Assembly: GCA_029054245.1 (NCBI GenBank) | Contig: JAIDFQ010000041.1 | Location: forward strand, 124,001-188,000 | DNA from: Lachnospiraceae bacterium | GTDB lineage: Bacteria > Bacillota > Clostridia > Lachnospirales > Lachnospiraceae | Direction of reading: 5' to 3' | Length of the DNA: 64,000 nucleotides | Part shown: piece after piece, positions 18,308-27,748 of the stretch | Layout of the letters: the number at the start of each line of letters is the position of its first letter | Position numbering within the stretch: the first letter of the stretch is position 1 | The notes under the pieces: model-generated | Databases searched by the model: none | Told to the model about the DNA's origin: nothing | Seen by the model: only the letters and a program-made list of their open reading frames with translations | Position numbers and translations under genes: made by a program

Positions 18308-19873
18308 TTGAAAACAACAGAAACTACCCCTTCCAAAAAATATTTATCCGCATTAGACGAATATATAAACAAAGTATATATTCTTGTCCTGCTGCTTGTT
18401 CCAGGCGCCTGTGAGTGTGCCGGGCTCGCCTATACCTTTTCAAAAATCGTAGGATGGCTCCCGACCGTAAGCTGGCTTGCACTTATCATTTTTGACATCA
18501 CATGCCTTATTTACCTTGGAATCGGCATTTACTTTGTTAAGACCGGCTTTACAGACGGTTATGTTGCACAAAACAAATTACTGATTGGCAAGATATTTCT
18601 CGTGGTAATCATGTTGATCCAGTTCAATTTTATCGTGTATATGGTACCCGCCACAGATTTCTGGGGTTTTGCATTCTTCTTTGTTATTTTGACGGCATTT
18701 TTCCTTGATTACAAAATGGTTGCTGCCACAGCAATTGGAATCGCCGCCTCTATCGTCGTATCATGGTTCCTGTACGGCGAAGTACATCTTGCCGCCAAAA
18801 ACGAAACATTTATGGTCAACATGCTAGACCGTATCGTATGCGTCACTTTATCATTGGCGACAATCGTCCTGCTGACCTACCTGATAAACAGATTCCTTGT
18901 AAATGCAAAGAAGGATGAACTAGAGAGAAATACCATACAGATAAACAATGTCCTTTCCTCCGTCCAGACGCTGTCGGAAAAGCTACACCAGGCAGGAACA
19001 TCCCTTTCCCAAATCTCCGAAAACGAAAGCGCATCCGCCCAGGAACTTGCGGCTACAAGCGAGCAATTAGTGGAAAGCAGCAATATGCTAAGCACGAAAA
19101 CAGATGAAAGCGTATCAAACTTAAATGAACTAAGCGAATGGGAAACAGTTGTCGCCGATAACGTTGAAAAAGTAGAAGCTACTTCCAAAAATCTTCTGGA
19201 CAAATCAAAGGAAAATGAACGCTTGCTGAATGATCTTCATGCAATCAACGGTGAAGTGTCCGAATCCATGCGTGCGACCACCGACGTCGCTTCAAAGCTT
19301 TCAGATGCTGTAAAGGAGATCGGCGTTACATTAAAATTGATCAGTGATATTTCTTCTTCCACGAACCTGCTAGCGTTGAACGCTTCTATTGAAGCGGCAA
19401 GAGCCGGTGAGGCTGGCAAAGGATTTGCCGTAGTTGCAACCGAAGTAGGCAATCTTGCCAACAGCACGCAGGACTCTTTAAAGGAAGTAGAGACAGTCAT
19501 TGCCAGAGTCCAGAACAATGTAAAGGAAATTCAATTACAAGTAGAAGAAAATTCCGAAAAGCTCAATACCCAAAACAATTATTTTGCCAACGTATTCAAA
19601 AGCATGGAAGATATGACAGAACTTCTTAACGCATCTGTAGATGCCATCAATACCATGGGAGATGCCCACAGCAAACAGTCGGATGTGATTAAAAAGACAG
19701 TCTCCATCAACCACGATATCGCTGAAAGCATCAGAAACGAAAATGAACAGTTTGCAGCAATCAATGCCATGGCGGAGAGTAACGCCAGTGATACTGCCCA
19801 AGTAGCCGCTCAGGCCAATACGATCAACCAGATGGTAGACGAAATGAGCGATTTGCTAAAACGTGAAGATTAA
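18308..19873 (+). CDS. Methyl-accepting chemotaxis-type membrane receptor
   Basis: 521-residue membrane signal transducer. Five or six helices fill residues ~25-200 with no sizeable extracellular sensor domain, so it probably senses through the membrane or small loops. The cytoplasmic coiled-coil signalling domain carries the hairpin tip [20 protein letters not shown] and [15 protein letters not shown] (residues ~355-385), the CheA/CheW contact region. No C-terminal CheR-docking pentapeptide is seen. It begins with TTG at 18308 after GAGAGGAA. No che or flagellar genes are nearby. Confidence 0.85.
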   Translation: MKTTETTPSKKYLSALDEYINKVYILVLLLVPGACECAGLAYTFSKIVGWLPTVSWLALIIFDITCLIYLGIGIYFVKTGFTDGYVAQNKLLIGKIFLVVIMLIQFNFIVYMVPATDFWGFAFFFVILTAFFLDYKMVAATAIGIAASIVVSWFLYGEVHLAAKNETFMVNMLDRIVCVTLSLATIVLLTYLINRFLVNAKKDELERNTIQINNVLSSVQTLSEKLHQAGTSLSQISENESASAQELAATSEQLVESSNMLSTKTDESVSNLNELSEWETVVADNVEKVEATSKNLLDKSKENERLLNDLHAINGEVSESMRATTDVASKLSDAVKEIGVTLKLISDISSSTNLLALNASIEAARAGEAGKGFAVVATEVGNLANSTQDSLKEVETVIARVQNNVKEIQLQVEENSEKLNTQNNYFANVFKSMEDMTELLNASVDAINTMGDAHSKQSDVIKKTVSINHDIAESIRNENEQFAAINAMAESNASDTAQVAAQANTINQMVDEMSDLLKRED

Positions 19874-19903
19874 AAAAATTACCGTCCTTATAACAAATAA
19901 AAG

Positions 19904-19938
19904 TCCCCGCTGCTTTTCTCTTGCAGCGAGGATTTTTA
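19904..19938. terminator. Bidirectional terminator
   Basis: TCCCCGCTGC (19904-19913) pairs with GCAGCGAGGA (19923-19932) with one mismatch, followed by a T-run on the plus strand and by TTTTATTT on the minus strand. It serves the convergent MCP and diguanylate cyclase genes. Confidence 0.8.
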
Positions 19939-19948
19939 TTATCCCACT

Positions 19949-22900
19949 TTAATCGGAGTATTTCACATCCCCTTTTGTGGTATGCTTAATCATGTATAGC
20001 ACTTCATCCGCTTTCGAGATTGTTTCTGCAATCGCATCATCCTCCACAATCCCGCTCATGGCGGCTATTCCAATCGAACAGGACAACTCCTTTTCTTTAG
20101 GGATAATGCCTCCTATCGTATTCTTGCTGGCAATCATCCTGCCTGTACCGATCACATCCTTGCCAGTCATTTGTGCTATAATATCTGCAAACCCCTTTCT
20201 TTCTTGAATTGCATCGAGAATACGCCTTCCAATTGCCAGCGCTCTTTCCTTATCCACAAACTTAAGGCTAATTAAAAATTCGTCGCCGCCGAATCTGGCA
20301 GCAAATCCACTGCCCTCTGACACCTGACACAGAATGTCCGCCACCTCTTTTAAGACCCTGTCCCCTGCCGCATGGCCAAAGGTGTCATTATAAAACTTAA
20401 AATTATCCAGATCAATATACAAAAAGGTAATATCCTGTGTAATTTGCCCTTCCACCCAGCTTTTGATCGTCTGGTAAAAGCCATCCCTGTTGTAAAGCCC
20501 TGTCAAATAATCCGTAATTGCCAGTTTTTCCAGTCTGCTGTTTATCCGTTTGATATGTTCTTCATTTTCCAGCTTTTCCACGGAATTTTGCAGCTGCAAT
20601 AACACAAGATTGAAAAATTCCATATCGCTTTCATCCAGCATGAACTTCGTCCGGGGCGCATTCCAGTTATCCTTCATCAAAATATACGCAATAAAAACGC
20701 CGTTTAGCTTATCACCGGCGTAATAAGGAAGGCACACCATGGAACAGATCTGCGTGACCCCAAACAAAGAGATGATGCGATTATATTCCATATAATTCTT
20801 CTTTAGCTTCGAGGTAACAAAGCCTGCACGGTGATCAGAAAAATATCTAGTGATTGTTTCCACATCCGCATCACTTAAAATCACCTGTTTCGTGTCAAAG
20901 CAAATTTGAGGGCTTTCTTCCTTATATCTGATGTACACCATGGCATCAATACTGAAATTCAACATAAAGGTATTCAGTGCATTTTGAACCAGTTCTGTAA
21001 AGCTCTTTCCCGAAATGTCAATCATTTTCTGCCATGCAAGAATGAATTCCATTTGTTTCTTTAAAGCCGCATAATCTTTAATGACCCCTGCCTGCTTTGT
21101 AGCAGTGTGGATTTGCTGCAACGTGATACCCGACAGTTCCGATGTCTTATTATGTTCCTGCTTATACACCGTTCCTTCCCGCACCGCCCTGAGCATATCC
21201 TGCTTCTCTGAAACGCCGCACTTTTTCGCATAGCGTTCTCCTGCATCAAGGGCTGCATTTGCCTCCGCTTCCCTGTCCATCTTCTTTAAAAGTTGGGCAA
21301 GAGAGATCTTATACTGTACCATACTGAAAAACTGGTAGCCCGTACTTCTTTCTGCATAAATTCCTGCACTTTCCATATAAGCAAGGGCTTCGTCAAACCT
21401 TCCCCGATCCATCTCCACCAGGGCGTTGACATAATAGTATAAAAACAGATCGTCATCGCACGATGTATAAGACACATCCAGCTTTCTATTTTGAATTTGC
21501 TCCTCCATAGGTCTGCTCAAAATGTGCCCTAGGAACTGAAGCGCATTATCCAAATAGATCCGTGTATCGAATCTCCTCAAAAGCCTGTGGGCACAAAGTG
21601 CCAACAGTCCAAATATTTTGGATATATTACAGACACGCAGATCATTCAAATGCATAATATTAATGATCTTCATGCAGCTAAGCAAATAGTCATAAGCTGC
21701 TTTATTTTCGCCTGCCAGCATGCAATTGGTCGCCATGTTATACAAGGTTTCTCCAATGTACTCCACTTTACCCTGCTGATAATAGATGACAAGCGCCTTA
21801 TTATAATAACTGTTGGCTTTCTCATACTGTTCCGCCGCACAGCAGCTATACCCCAGTCCATTATAAATATCTGCAAGCGCAGCCGGGTTTTTATCCCCCA
21901 CTATTTCCATGCATTTATAATAGTAGAGATTCGCCACATGGAACAATCCAAACAGAGACGACAACATGATATTTTTTCTGTATGCAATCAAAAGCAGCTT
22001 TTCATTGCCGTTTCTTTTGGCAATTTCTATCCCTTTCCTAAAACGAAGCAGAACCGATTCATCCGCGCTGCTCTCCCCCAGCAGCCTGACATCATTATCA
22101 TATGCAAAAATATACGTGTATGCCAGATGGTTCTCGTAGCCATACCTTTGCGCCTGCTCAAAGAACGAGGACGTAACCTCAATATCCATGGAGCAAAAGA
22201 AAATATTATGCCAGCCCGACATGCGCACCATCACTTCCAGAAGCTCCACCATGAACTGATAATATCCATCCAGCTCCTTCTGCGCCATCTCTCTGCAAAC
22301 GTCTACACATTCTTTTGCCACATTAAGGTTGCCGCTGTACATCTGTATCTGTCCCAATATATACTTATGCCAAAAACTTTTTTCCACAGATCTGTTCTTA
22401 TCCGGCAGGAACTGAATATTGTCACATAGAAGCAGCGCCCTTGGCATATCAGAATACATCGATATCACCGCATAAAGCATATAAAGCTTAAAAACACTGT
22501 CCTCATCTACCGAAAGCTTCTCTACCTCGATCTTATGATAAATAAGGGAAAGGTAGTACTGTGCCTGCGCATAATCCAGCAGATAATACATGTTGTGGAG
22601 TTTCGTCAGGTATTCTTCCATACAGCTGATTTCAAAGCTGAAATAACTGCTTTCCTCCTCCACTTCAATTTCATCCCCGCCAATGGTTACAATGCAGTTC
22701 TCATCCTCCAGCTTTTCCGTCCAGCTTTCCCATGCCTGTGCCACATGCGGCTGCTGTGAATGAAGCTCATTAAAGGTGCCGTAGACAAATATATTGCCCT
22801 CCGCCTCTTCCTGTAATTTATGTAAAAGCAATATGGTAGATTCCGATGCCATGTTCAAATTGTCAAGCAAAAAGAGCATTGGGTATTTCCCTGACAATAC

Positions 22901-23320
22901 TGTAAGAATCTCCACCATTGATTTCAGCATCTGCTGCTTTTCATAATCAATCTCATCCAGCAGGACTTCTTCCTTACGCCTGTACACAGGCTGACTGATC
23001 ATATTCTCAAAGATAGAACGCTGCAACGAGTAAATCTGAAATTGCGCAACAAATTCCTCAGGCGTCTTATCCTGCTCATAAGTCTCATAAAGGTACCTGA
23101 TTCCATCGATAAAGGGCTCAAAAGCGCCTGCCATCTCAGATCCTTTAAATCGCTTATAACAGACACAAAAATCAGGATGCTTTTCTTTTACGGTATCTGC
23201 ATCTTCCTGTGTAATCGCAAATGTATGATAATGTTTTACAATCGTGAACCTGCTTATCTGTGTTCCTTCTATCAGGCTTTCCATCGCCGGCGCTATATAT
23301 GTTTCGTAATAAATTCCCAT
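19949..23320 (-). CDS. Large TPR-GAF-GGDEF diguanylate cyclase
   Basis: 1123-residue cytosolic protein predicted to make cyclic di-GMP. The N-terminal ~230 residues look like a degenerate STAND/AAA ATPase: a Walker-B-like MLFLLDNLN is present, but I see no P-loop. Residues ~240-740 are helical TPR-like repeats, ~745-915 a GAF-like module, and ~935-1120 a GGDEF domain starting DYLTGLYNRDGF with an intact GGDEF signature in ARFGGDEF near residue 1010. The RxxD inhibitory site is absent, so product inhibition by that route is not expected. No membrane helices. The ATG follows AGGAGG. Confidence 0.85.
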   Translation of the reverse strand: MGIYYETYIAPAMESLIEGTQISRFTIVKHYHTFAITQEDADTVKEKHPDFCVCYKRFKGSEMAGAFEPFIDGIRYLYETYEQDKTPEEFVAQFQIYSLQRSIFENMISQPVYRRKEEVLLDEIDYEKQQMLKSMVEILTVLSGKYPMLFLLDNLNMASESTILLLHKLQEEAEGNIFVYGTFNELHSQQPHVAQAWESWTEKLEDENCIVTIGGDEIEVEEESSYFSFEISCMEEYLTKLHNMYYLLDYAQAQYYLSLIYHKIEVEKLSVDEDSVFKLYMLYAVISMYSDMPRALLLCDNIQFLPDKNRSVEKSFWHKYILGQIQMYSGNLNVAKECVDVCREMAQKELDGYYQFMVELLEVMVRMSGWHNIFFCSMDIEVTSSFFEQAQRYGYENHLAYTYIFAYDNDVRLLGESSADESVLLRFRKGIEIAKRNGNEKLLLIAYRKNIMLSSLFGLFHVANLYYYKCMEIVGDKNPAALADIYNGLGYSCCAAEQYEKANSYYNKALVIYYQQGKVEYIGETLYNMATNCMLAGENKAAYDYLLSCMKIINIMHLNDLRVCNISKIFGLLALCAHRLLRRFDTRIYLDNALQFLGHILSRPMEEQIQNRKLDVSYTSCDDDLFLYYYVNALVEMDRGRFDEALAYMESAGIYAERSTGYQFFSMVQYKISLAQLLKKMDREAEANAALDAGERYAKKCGVSEKQDMLRAVREGTVYKQEHNKTSELSGITLQQIHTATKQAGVIKDYAALKKQMEFILAWQKMIDISGKSFTELVQNALNTFMLNFSIDAMVYIRYKEESPQICFDTKQVILSDADVETITRYFSDHRAGFVTSKLKKNYMEYNRIISLFGVTQICSMVCLPYYAGDKLNGVFIAYILMKDNWNAPRTKFMLDESDMEFFNLVLLQLQNSVEKLENEEHIKRINSRLEKLAITDYLTGLYNRDGFYQTIKSWVEGQITQDITFLYIDLDNFKFYNDTFGHAAGDRVLKEVADILCQVSEGSGFAARFGGDEFLISLKFVDKERALAIGRRILDAIQERKGFADIIAQMTGKDVIGTGRMIASKNTIGGIIPKEKELSCSIGIAAMSGIVEDDAIAETISKADEVLYMIKHTTKGDVKYSD

Positions 23321-23506
23321 GGTACTGCACCTCCTGTAAAGACAGGCGTTCCTCCCCCCTGCAATTTGCCTATCAGAACTATCATATCATGAAAATTCAC
23401 GAAATTCCACAGTTATTATACACTATTTCCGGTAACGTTTTCAGTACGGATTTCACTAATCGGCACCGTCTCTTTCTTCCTCTCTTCCAAAAAACCACAG
23501 AACAAA

Positions 23507-23536
23507 TTGACACCCCTGCGCACTGCAACGTATAAT
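23507..23536 (+). promoter_or_regulatory. Promoter of DUF1015 gene
   Basis: TTGACA (23507-23512), 18-bp spacer, TATAAT (23531-23536); both hexamers are perfect and lie about 40 bp before the ATG, which has an AAAGGAGG site. Confidence 0.8.
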
Positions 23537-23577
23537 AATAATCATTATGAATGACTTAGTACAAAGGAGGATCTTAC

Positions 23578-24819
23578 ATGCCCAAAGTCACCCCATTTCA
23601 AAGCATCAGACCAGTACCGGAACTGGCTTCCCGGATAGCTGCCCTTCCCTATGACGTGTACAATCGTGCGGAAGCTCTGTCCGAGATTCAAAAAGAGCCG
23701 CTTTCCTTTTTAAGGATAGACAGAGCTGAGACCCAATTTTCCGATGACGTGGACACTTATGATGCCAGAGTATACGTCAAAGCAAAAGAATTGTTAGATG
23801 CCATGATTGCAGACGGTTCTTTTATCATAGAAGAGGTACCTTGTTATTATCTGTACGAGCTGACCATGGACGGCCGCTCCCAGACTGGCATCGTTGCCTG
23901 CTCAGATCTTGACGATTACCAGAACCAGCAGATCAAGAAACACGAGAACACCAGAGAAGACAAAGAGCTTGACCGCATCCGCCACGTGGATATCACTGAT
24001 GCCCATACCGGTCCCATCTTTCTGGTATACCGCTCCATACAGGAAATCAACGAAATCGTATCTCAAAGCAAAGCACAGCCTACCCTCTACGATTTTACCT
24101 CCTCGGATGGCATCATCCACAGGGTATGGTGCATTTCCGATCCAGCAATAACCGCAAGGCTTAAGGAGCTCTTTGCCCAGATACCCTGCACCTACATAGC
24201 TGACGGTCACCACCGCTGCGCTTCCGCAGTGAAAGTGGGATTAAAACGCCGTCAGGATAATCCTGATTATACCGGAGATGAAGAATTCAACCGCTTTCTC
24301 TCCGTCCTTTTCCCAGACGACCAGCTCTATATCATGCCTTACAACAGAGTCGTCAAGGACTTAAGCGGACAATCAAAAGACGAATTCTTATCTGCCGTAA
24401 AAGCCGCAGGGTTTTTGGTAGAATATAAAGGGCGCAATCCTGTTTCACCTGCTAAAAAGGGGTGCTTTGGCATGTACCTTTCGGACGGCTGGTATCTGCT
24501 TACCGCCCATAATACGCTTTTATCTTCCGATCCTGTAAAAGGACTGGATGTTTCCATCTTGCAGGATAACCTTCTTGGTCCCCTGCTGAACATAACAGAT
24601 CCCAGAACCGACAAACGAATTGATTTCGTCGGAGGTATTCGCGGACTGAAAGAATTAGAACGGAGGGTCGCATCCGATATGACAGTGGCATTCTCCATGT
24701 ATGCCACATCTATATCCGAACTGCTTTCCGTTGCAGACGCAGGACTCCTCATGCCGCCCAAATCAACCTGGTTTGAGCCCAAGCTGCGCAGCGGACTATT
24801 CATCCACAGGCTCTCCTAA
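23578..24819 (+). CDS. DUF1015 family protein
   Basis: 413-residue cytosolic protein of the DUF1015 (COG4198) family. Typical features are the N-terminal PFQSIRPVPELASRIAALPYDV, the motif HENTREDKELDR (residues ~121-132) and the diagnostic IADGHHRCASA near residue 207. Some relatives are discussed as ParB/sulfiredoxin-fold kinases of free serine; in many Clostridia the gene lies beside serA/serC, but not here. Biochemical function is therefore left open. It is monocistronic, with its own promoter and terminator. Confidence 0.85.
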   Translation: MPKVTPFQSIRPVPELASRIAALPYDVYNRAEALSEIQKEPLSFLRIDRAETQFSDDVDTYDARVYVKAKELLDAMIADGSFIIEEVPCYYLYELTMDGRSQTGIVACSDLDDYQNQQIKKHENTREDKELDRIRHVDITDAHTGPIFLVYRSIQEINEIVSQSKAQPTLYDFTSSDGIIHRVWCISDPAITARLKELFAQIPCTYIADGHHRCASAVKVGLKRRQDNPDYTGDEEFNRFLSVLFPDDQLYIMPYNRVVKDLSGQSKDEFLSAVKAAGFLVEYKGRNPVSPAKKGCFGMYLSDGWYLLTAHNTLLSSDPVKGLDVSILQDNLLGPLLNITDPRTDKRIDFVGGIRGLKELERRVASDMTVAFSMYATSISELLSVADAGLLMPPKSTWFEPKLRSGLFIHRLS

Positions 24820-24888
24820 ATCTCTTAACTGATTTAAAGAAGCAAGTAGTTGATGACTTATCAGGTCATTCGTTGACTACGAAAAAAT

Positions 24889-24919
24889 AGAGGGCAGCCC
24901 CACGGCTGCCCTCTGATTT
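24889..24919. terminator. Bidirectional terminator
   Basis: Perfect 11-bp stem AGAGGGCAGCC (24889-24899) / GGCTGCCCTCT (24904-24914) with a CCAC loop, followed by GATTTTT and preceded by AAAAAAT. It terminates both the DUF1015 gene and proB. Confidence 0.9.
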
Positions 24920-25720
24920 TTATGCCTTGAACAATGTTCCAACTTCTTTTCCTTCCAAAATCCTGCTGATATTCACCACGTCATCTCCATTGGCAATCAC
25001 CATATCGACCCCTATTGCATTGGCAATCTCTGCCGCCGCGATCTTCGTCGCCATGCCGCCCGTTCCAAAGGTCGTATCCGCTCCCTTTGCCATCGTATAT
25101 AGCTTGTCATCTATTTTTTCCACACAACTGATAAATTCCGCTTTCTCATTGTTTCGAGGATCATCCGTGTAAAGACCGTCTATATCCGATAAAAGAATCA
25201 GCAGATCCGCCTGCACCATTTCCGCTACGGTTGCTGACAGCGTATCGTTATCCCCAAAATTTTCATCCAGAATCTGATCCGTTGAAACCGTATCATTTTC
25301 ATTGACAATCGGGATAACTCCCATATTCAAAAGCTCCAGAAAGGTATTTTCTGCATTATTTCTGCTGATTTCATTAATCATGGTCCTCTTGGTAATCAGA
25401 ATCTGGGCAATCGTCTGATTGTACTCTGAAAACAATTTCTGATAGATCATCATAAGCCTTGCCTGTCCAACCGCCGCGCACGCCTGCTTTTGAGACAGTC
25501 TCCCGGGCTTTCCCATAATACCCAGCGCCTTTCTCCCTGCACCGATGGCGCCTGACGAGACAAGTACGATTTCCTTATTTTGGTTTTTAATATCCGTCAG
25601 CACCCTTGCCAGCTTCTCCATCTTGAGCAGATTCAAATGTCCTGTATCTATATGCGTAATGGTGGAAGTGCCTATTTTTACCACGATACGTTTTTTATCT
25701 TTTAAAAAATCCCTGTTCAT
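24920..25720 (-). CDS. proB: Glutamate 5-kinase
   Basis: First enzyme of proline synthesis from glutamate (ATP-dependent gamma-phosphorylation). 266 residues of amino acid kinase fold: IVVKIGTSTITH at the N-terminus, LVSSGAIGAGRKAL (residues ~53-66), the substrate loop region INENDTVSTDQI (written here as IVNENDTVSTDQI) and GTGGMATKIAAAEIA. The C-terminal PUA domain of the E. coli enzyme is absent, which is a known short form. proA is not adjacent, so the pathway is split. Confidence 0.93.
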   Translation of the reverse strand: MNRDFLKDKKRIVVKIGTSTITHIDTGHLNLLKMEKLARVLTDIKNQNKEIVLVSSGAIGAGRKALGIMGKPGRLSQKQACAAVGQARLMMIYQKLFSEYNQTIAQILITKRTMINEISRNNAENTFLELLNMGVIPIVNENDTVSTDQILDENFGDNDTLSATVAEMVQADLLILLSDIDGLYTDDPRNNEKAEFISCVEKIDDKLYTMAKGADTTFGTGGMATKIAAAEIANAIGVDMVIANGDDVVNISRILEGKEVGTLFKA

Positions 25721-25784
25721 TCTTTCGCTTCCTTCCTCATACCGTCAGCATCAATTTCATTCTTTCCCATCATACCATGATTGC

Positions 25785-27218
25785 TTAAAATTTCAACGGG
25801 AAATTCATATGTTCTAGGAATCGTTCTTTAAAAGAGTTTTCCTGCGCCAGCTTAACATGCACAAAGCTTACGCTTTCCTCCGTTAACGCCTGCAACGTCT
25901 TTTCAGAAAGCAGTGCCATAGCCGCTCCTGTGCCTGCCAGATTTCCTGCCTGTATCATTTTTTCCATGGGTATATCCGGGAACAGCCCGATTGCCGTACC
26001 GCTTTCCATACTGATATAGCAGCCAAATGCTCCTGCCAGATAAACTTCATCCAAATCCTTTGCCCAAATGCCTGCCTTTTCAAGTAAAATCTCTATCCCA
26101 GTCCTAATTGCACTTATGGAAAGCTGGAGTTGTCTCACATCGGCAGAATGCAGATAAACCGGATTTGCCTGATCTGTAAGCAGGAACCGTGCCGCACCGT
26201 CTTTCGTTTCAATTCTTCTGCTGATTCGCTCGGGTACGCCTGCCCTCTTTGCCTCCTCTCCACTTAGCATATACCCTGTCTGATCCAGAACGCCTATTTT
26301 ATAAAGCAGTGCAAGCGCATCCACCATGCCGGAACCGCAGATTCCAGTCGGCTTACCGCCGCCAATCACCCTGCACACGACATCCTGCACAGGAAACCTT
26401 CCATTGAAAGAAACCATATCCACAGCGCCTGCTGCCGCCCGCATCCCCTGGCTTACCGCACCGCCTTCTAACGCCGGCCCTGCTGCCGCAGAACAGGCAT
26501 ATCTTTGTTCTCCACACAAAAGAAGGATTTCTCCATTGGTTCCGATGTCCACCGCCAACGTTTTATTTCCCCTCGCCTTTTGGTTTACATAACAATGAAC
26601 AGCAAGCGCATCCGCCCCTACATATCCTCCTATTGGGGGTAAAATAATAATTTCCGCGTCTTTTAAAAACGAAAAGCCAAGTTCCCTGCCTTTTTTATGA
26701 ATGGTTCCCTCATAATCCGGCGTAAACGGCGCCCGAAACAGCCCTTCTGGTCTGATTCCAATCAACATTTCGCACATGGCAGTGTTGCCCACGATGGTCA
26801 CTTTCCGAATCTCTTTTCCTCCCGCCACTTTCGCATATTCATCATGCGCAAGCCGCTCCTTCATCACGGCTGCCAGTTCATCCAGCTTCTTTATAATCAG
26901 CGCCTGCATCTTTAAAAGCTTGTCACCGCTTTCCATTGCCGCCTGTATCCGGCTCACTACATCTGCGCCAAAAGCTGCCTGCGGATTAGGTCCTGTTTCC
27001 GCATCCAAAAGTTTTCCTTGCTCTAAATCCCATAGCATTCCTGCTAAGGTGGTAGTCCCTACATCAAAGGAGATGCCCAGGCCGCAACTAGACTGCGGGC
27101 TATAATCTTCCGGGAAGTTTACCCTGATTTGTTTGTTTGTATTTAGTTTTTGGAAAATTCCACAGCCGTAACAGTTAGGGCGTTTACAGCCGGGACATTT
27201 ATTTATTTTGTTTTCCAT
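25785..27218 (-). CDS. RACo-like corrinoid-protein activator ATPase
   Basis: 477 residues of the ASKHA-type DUF4445 family, which reductively reactivates corrinoid proteins using ATP. The ATP-binding fold is shown by SFDVGTTTLAGMLWDL (residues ~48-63), KTLAVDIGTNGEI and LAGAFGCYI. Instead of the usual N-terminal 2Fe-2S ferredoxin domain it has a short cysteine motif C-x2-C-x4-C-x2-C (CPGCKRPNCYGCG) in the first 20 residues, possibly a different Fe-S site. ATG 27218 is preferred because AGGAG lies seven bases upstream. No corrinoid protein or methyltransferase partner is in the window. Confidence 0.75.
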   Translation of the reverse strand: MENKINKCPGCKRPNCYGCGIFQKLNTNKQIRVNFPEDYSPQSSCGLGISFDVGTTTLAGMLWDLEQGKLLDAETGPNPQAAFGADVVSRIQAAMESGDKLLKMQALIIKKLDELAAVMKERLAHDEYAKVAGGKEIRKVTIVGNTAMCEMLIGIRPEGLFRAPFTPDYEGTIHKKGRELGFSFLKDAEIIILPPIGGYVGADALAVHCYVNQKARGNKTLAVDIGTNGEILLLCGEQRYACSAAAGPALEGGAVSQGMRAAAGAVDMVSFNGRFPVQDVVCRVIGGGKPTGICGSGMVDALALLYKIGVLDQTGYMLSGEEAKRAGVPERISRRIETKDGAARFLLTDQANPVYLHSADVRQLQLSISAIRTGIEILLEKAGIWAKDLDEVYLAGAFGCYISMESGTAIGLFPDIPMEKMIQAGNLAGTGAAMALLSEKTLQALTEESVSFVHVKLAQENSFKERFLEHMNFPLKF

Positions 27219-27391
27219 AACGCTCCTGTCGTTTTGTACCATATCTCAACCCATAGCATAACCTTTGAAAATCTATCACTCAGCATAAATTGACAAACCG
27301 TATAACTTTTATAAAAGAATACCACAAAATTCTTGCTTTTTTAACCAAATTTCTCTATTATCTATAATCAGAAGATCGAGCGGAGAAAGCA

Positions 27392-27716
27392 GGAGGCGCC
27401 AGGCGGGGGAGAAAATGGAGCAGGGAGCGGCAGATGGACGGGCTGTCCCTGTATGCTTCTGTCACAGCTCTATGTACAGCGGTAAGAAGGACTAAGCATC
27501 CCTGCGATGGGGATGCTATGCAGGACGCAAACGGCGTATTGGTCCATCCATGGACCAAGTTACGCCTTCGGCGGACCTCCTGTCCGCCGATTGCTGGAGG
27601 TTAAGGGATGCTAAGTCCTTCTAACCGCTTTCCATAAGGTCTGTGACAGAAGCATACAGGGACAGCCCGTCCATCTGCTGCTCCCTGCTCCATTCTCTCC
27701 CCCGCCTGGCGCCTCC
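27392..27716. repeat. Giant foldback element 2
   Basis: Inverted repeat with 27392-27503 complementary to 27604-27716. The outer 76 bp have two mismatches, and the inner ~36 are slightly interrupted. The 100-nt apical region has further perfect hairpins: GGCGTA-TTGGTCCAT/ATGGACCAA-gt-TACGCC (27533-27566) and GGCGGAC/GTCCGCC (27570-27588); GCATCCC/GGGATGC (27497-27517) could compete with the main stem. The plus-strand left arm is purine-rich and contains CAGATGG at the same relative place as in element 1. No convincing protein is encoded. Confidence 0.9.
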
Positions 27717-27748
27717 CTCCCCATCCTAAAAAGAAAGGACCCAATTTT

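Noticed and set aside
27358-27558. 66-codon minus-strand frame inside foldback element 2
   Set aside because: It lies in an inverted-repeat arm, lacks a ribosome binding site and has low-complexity sequence.
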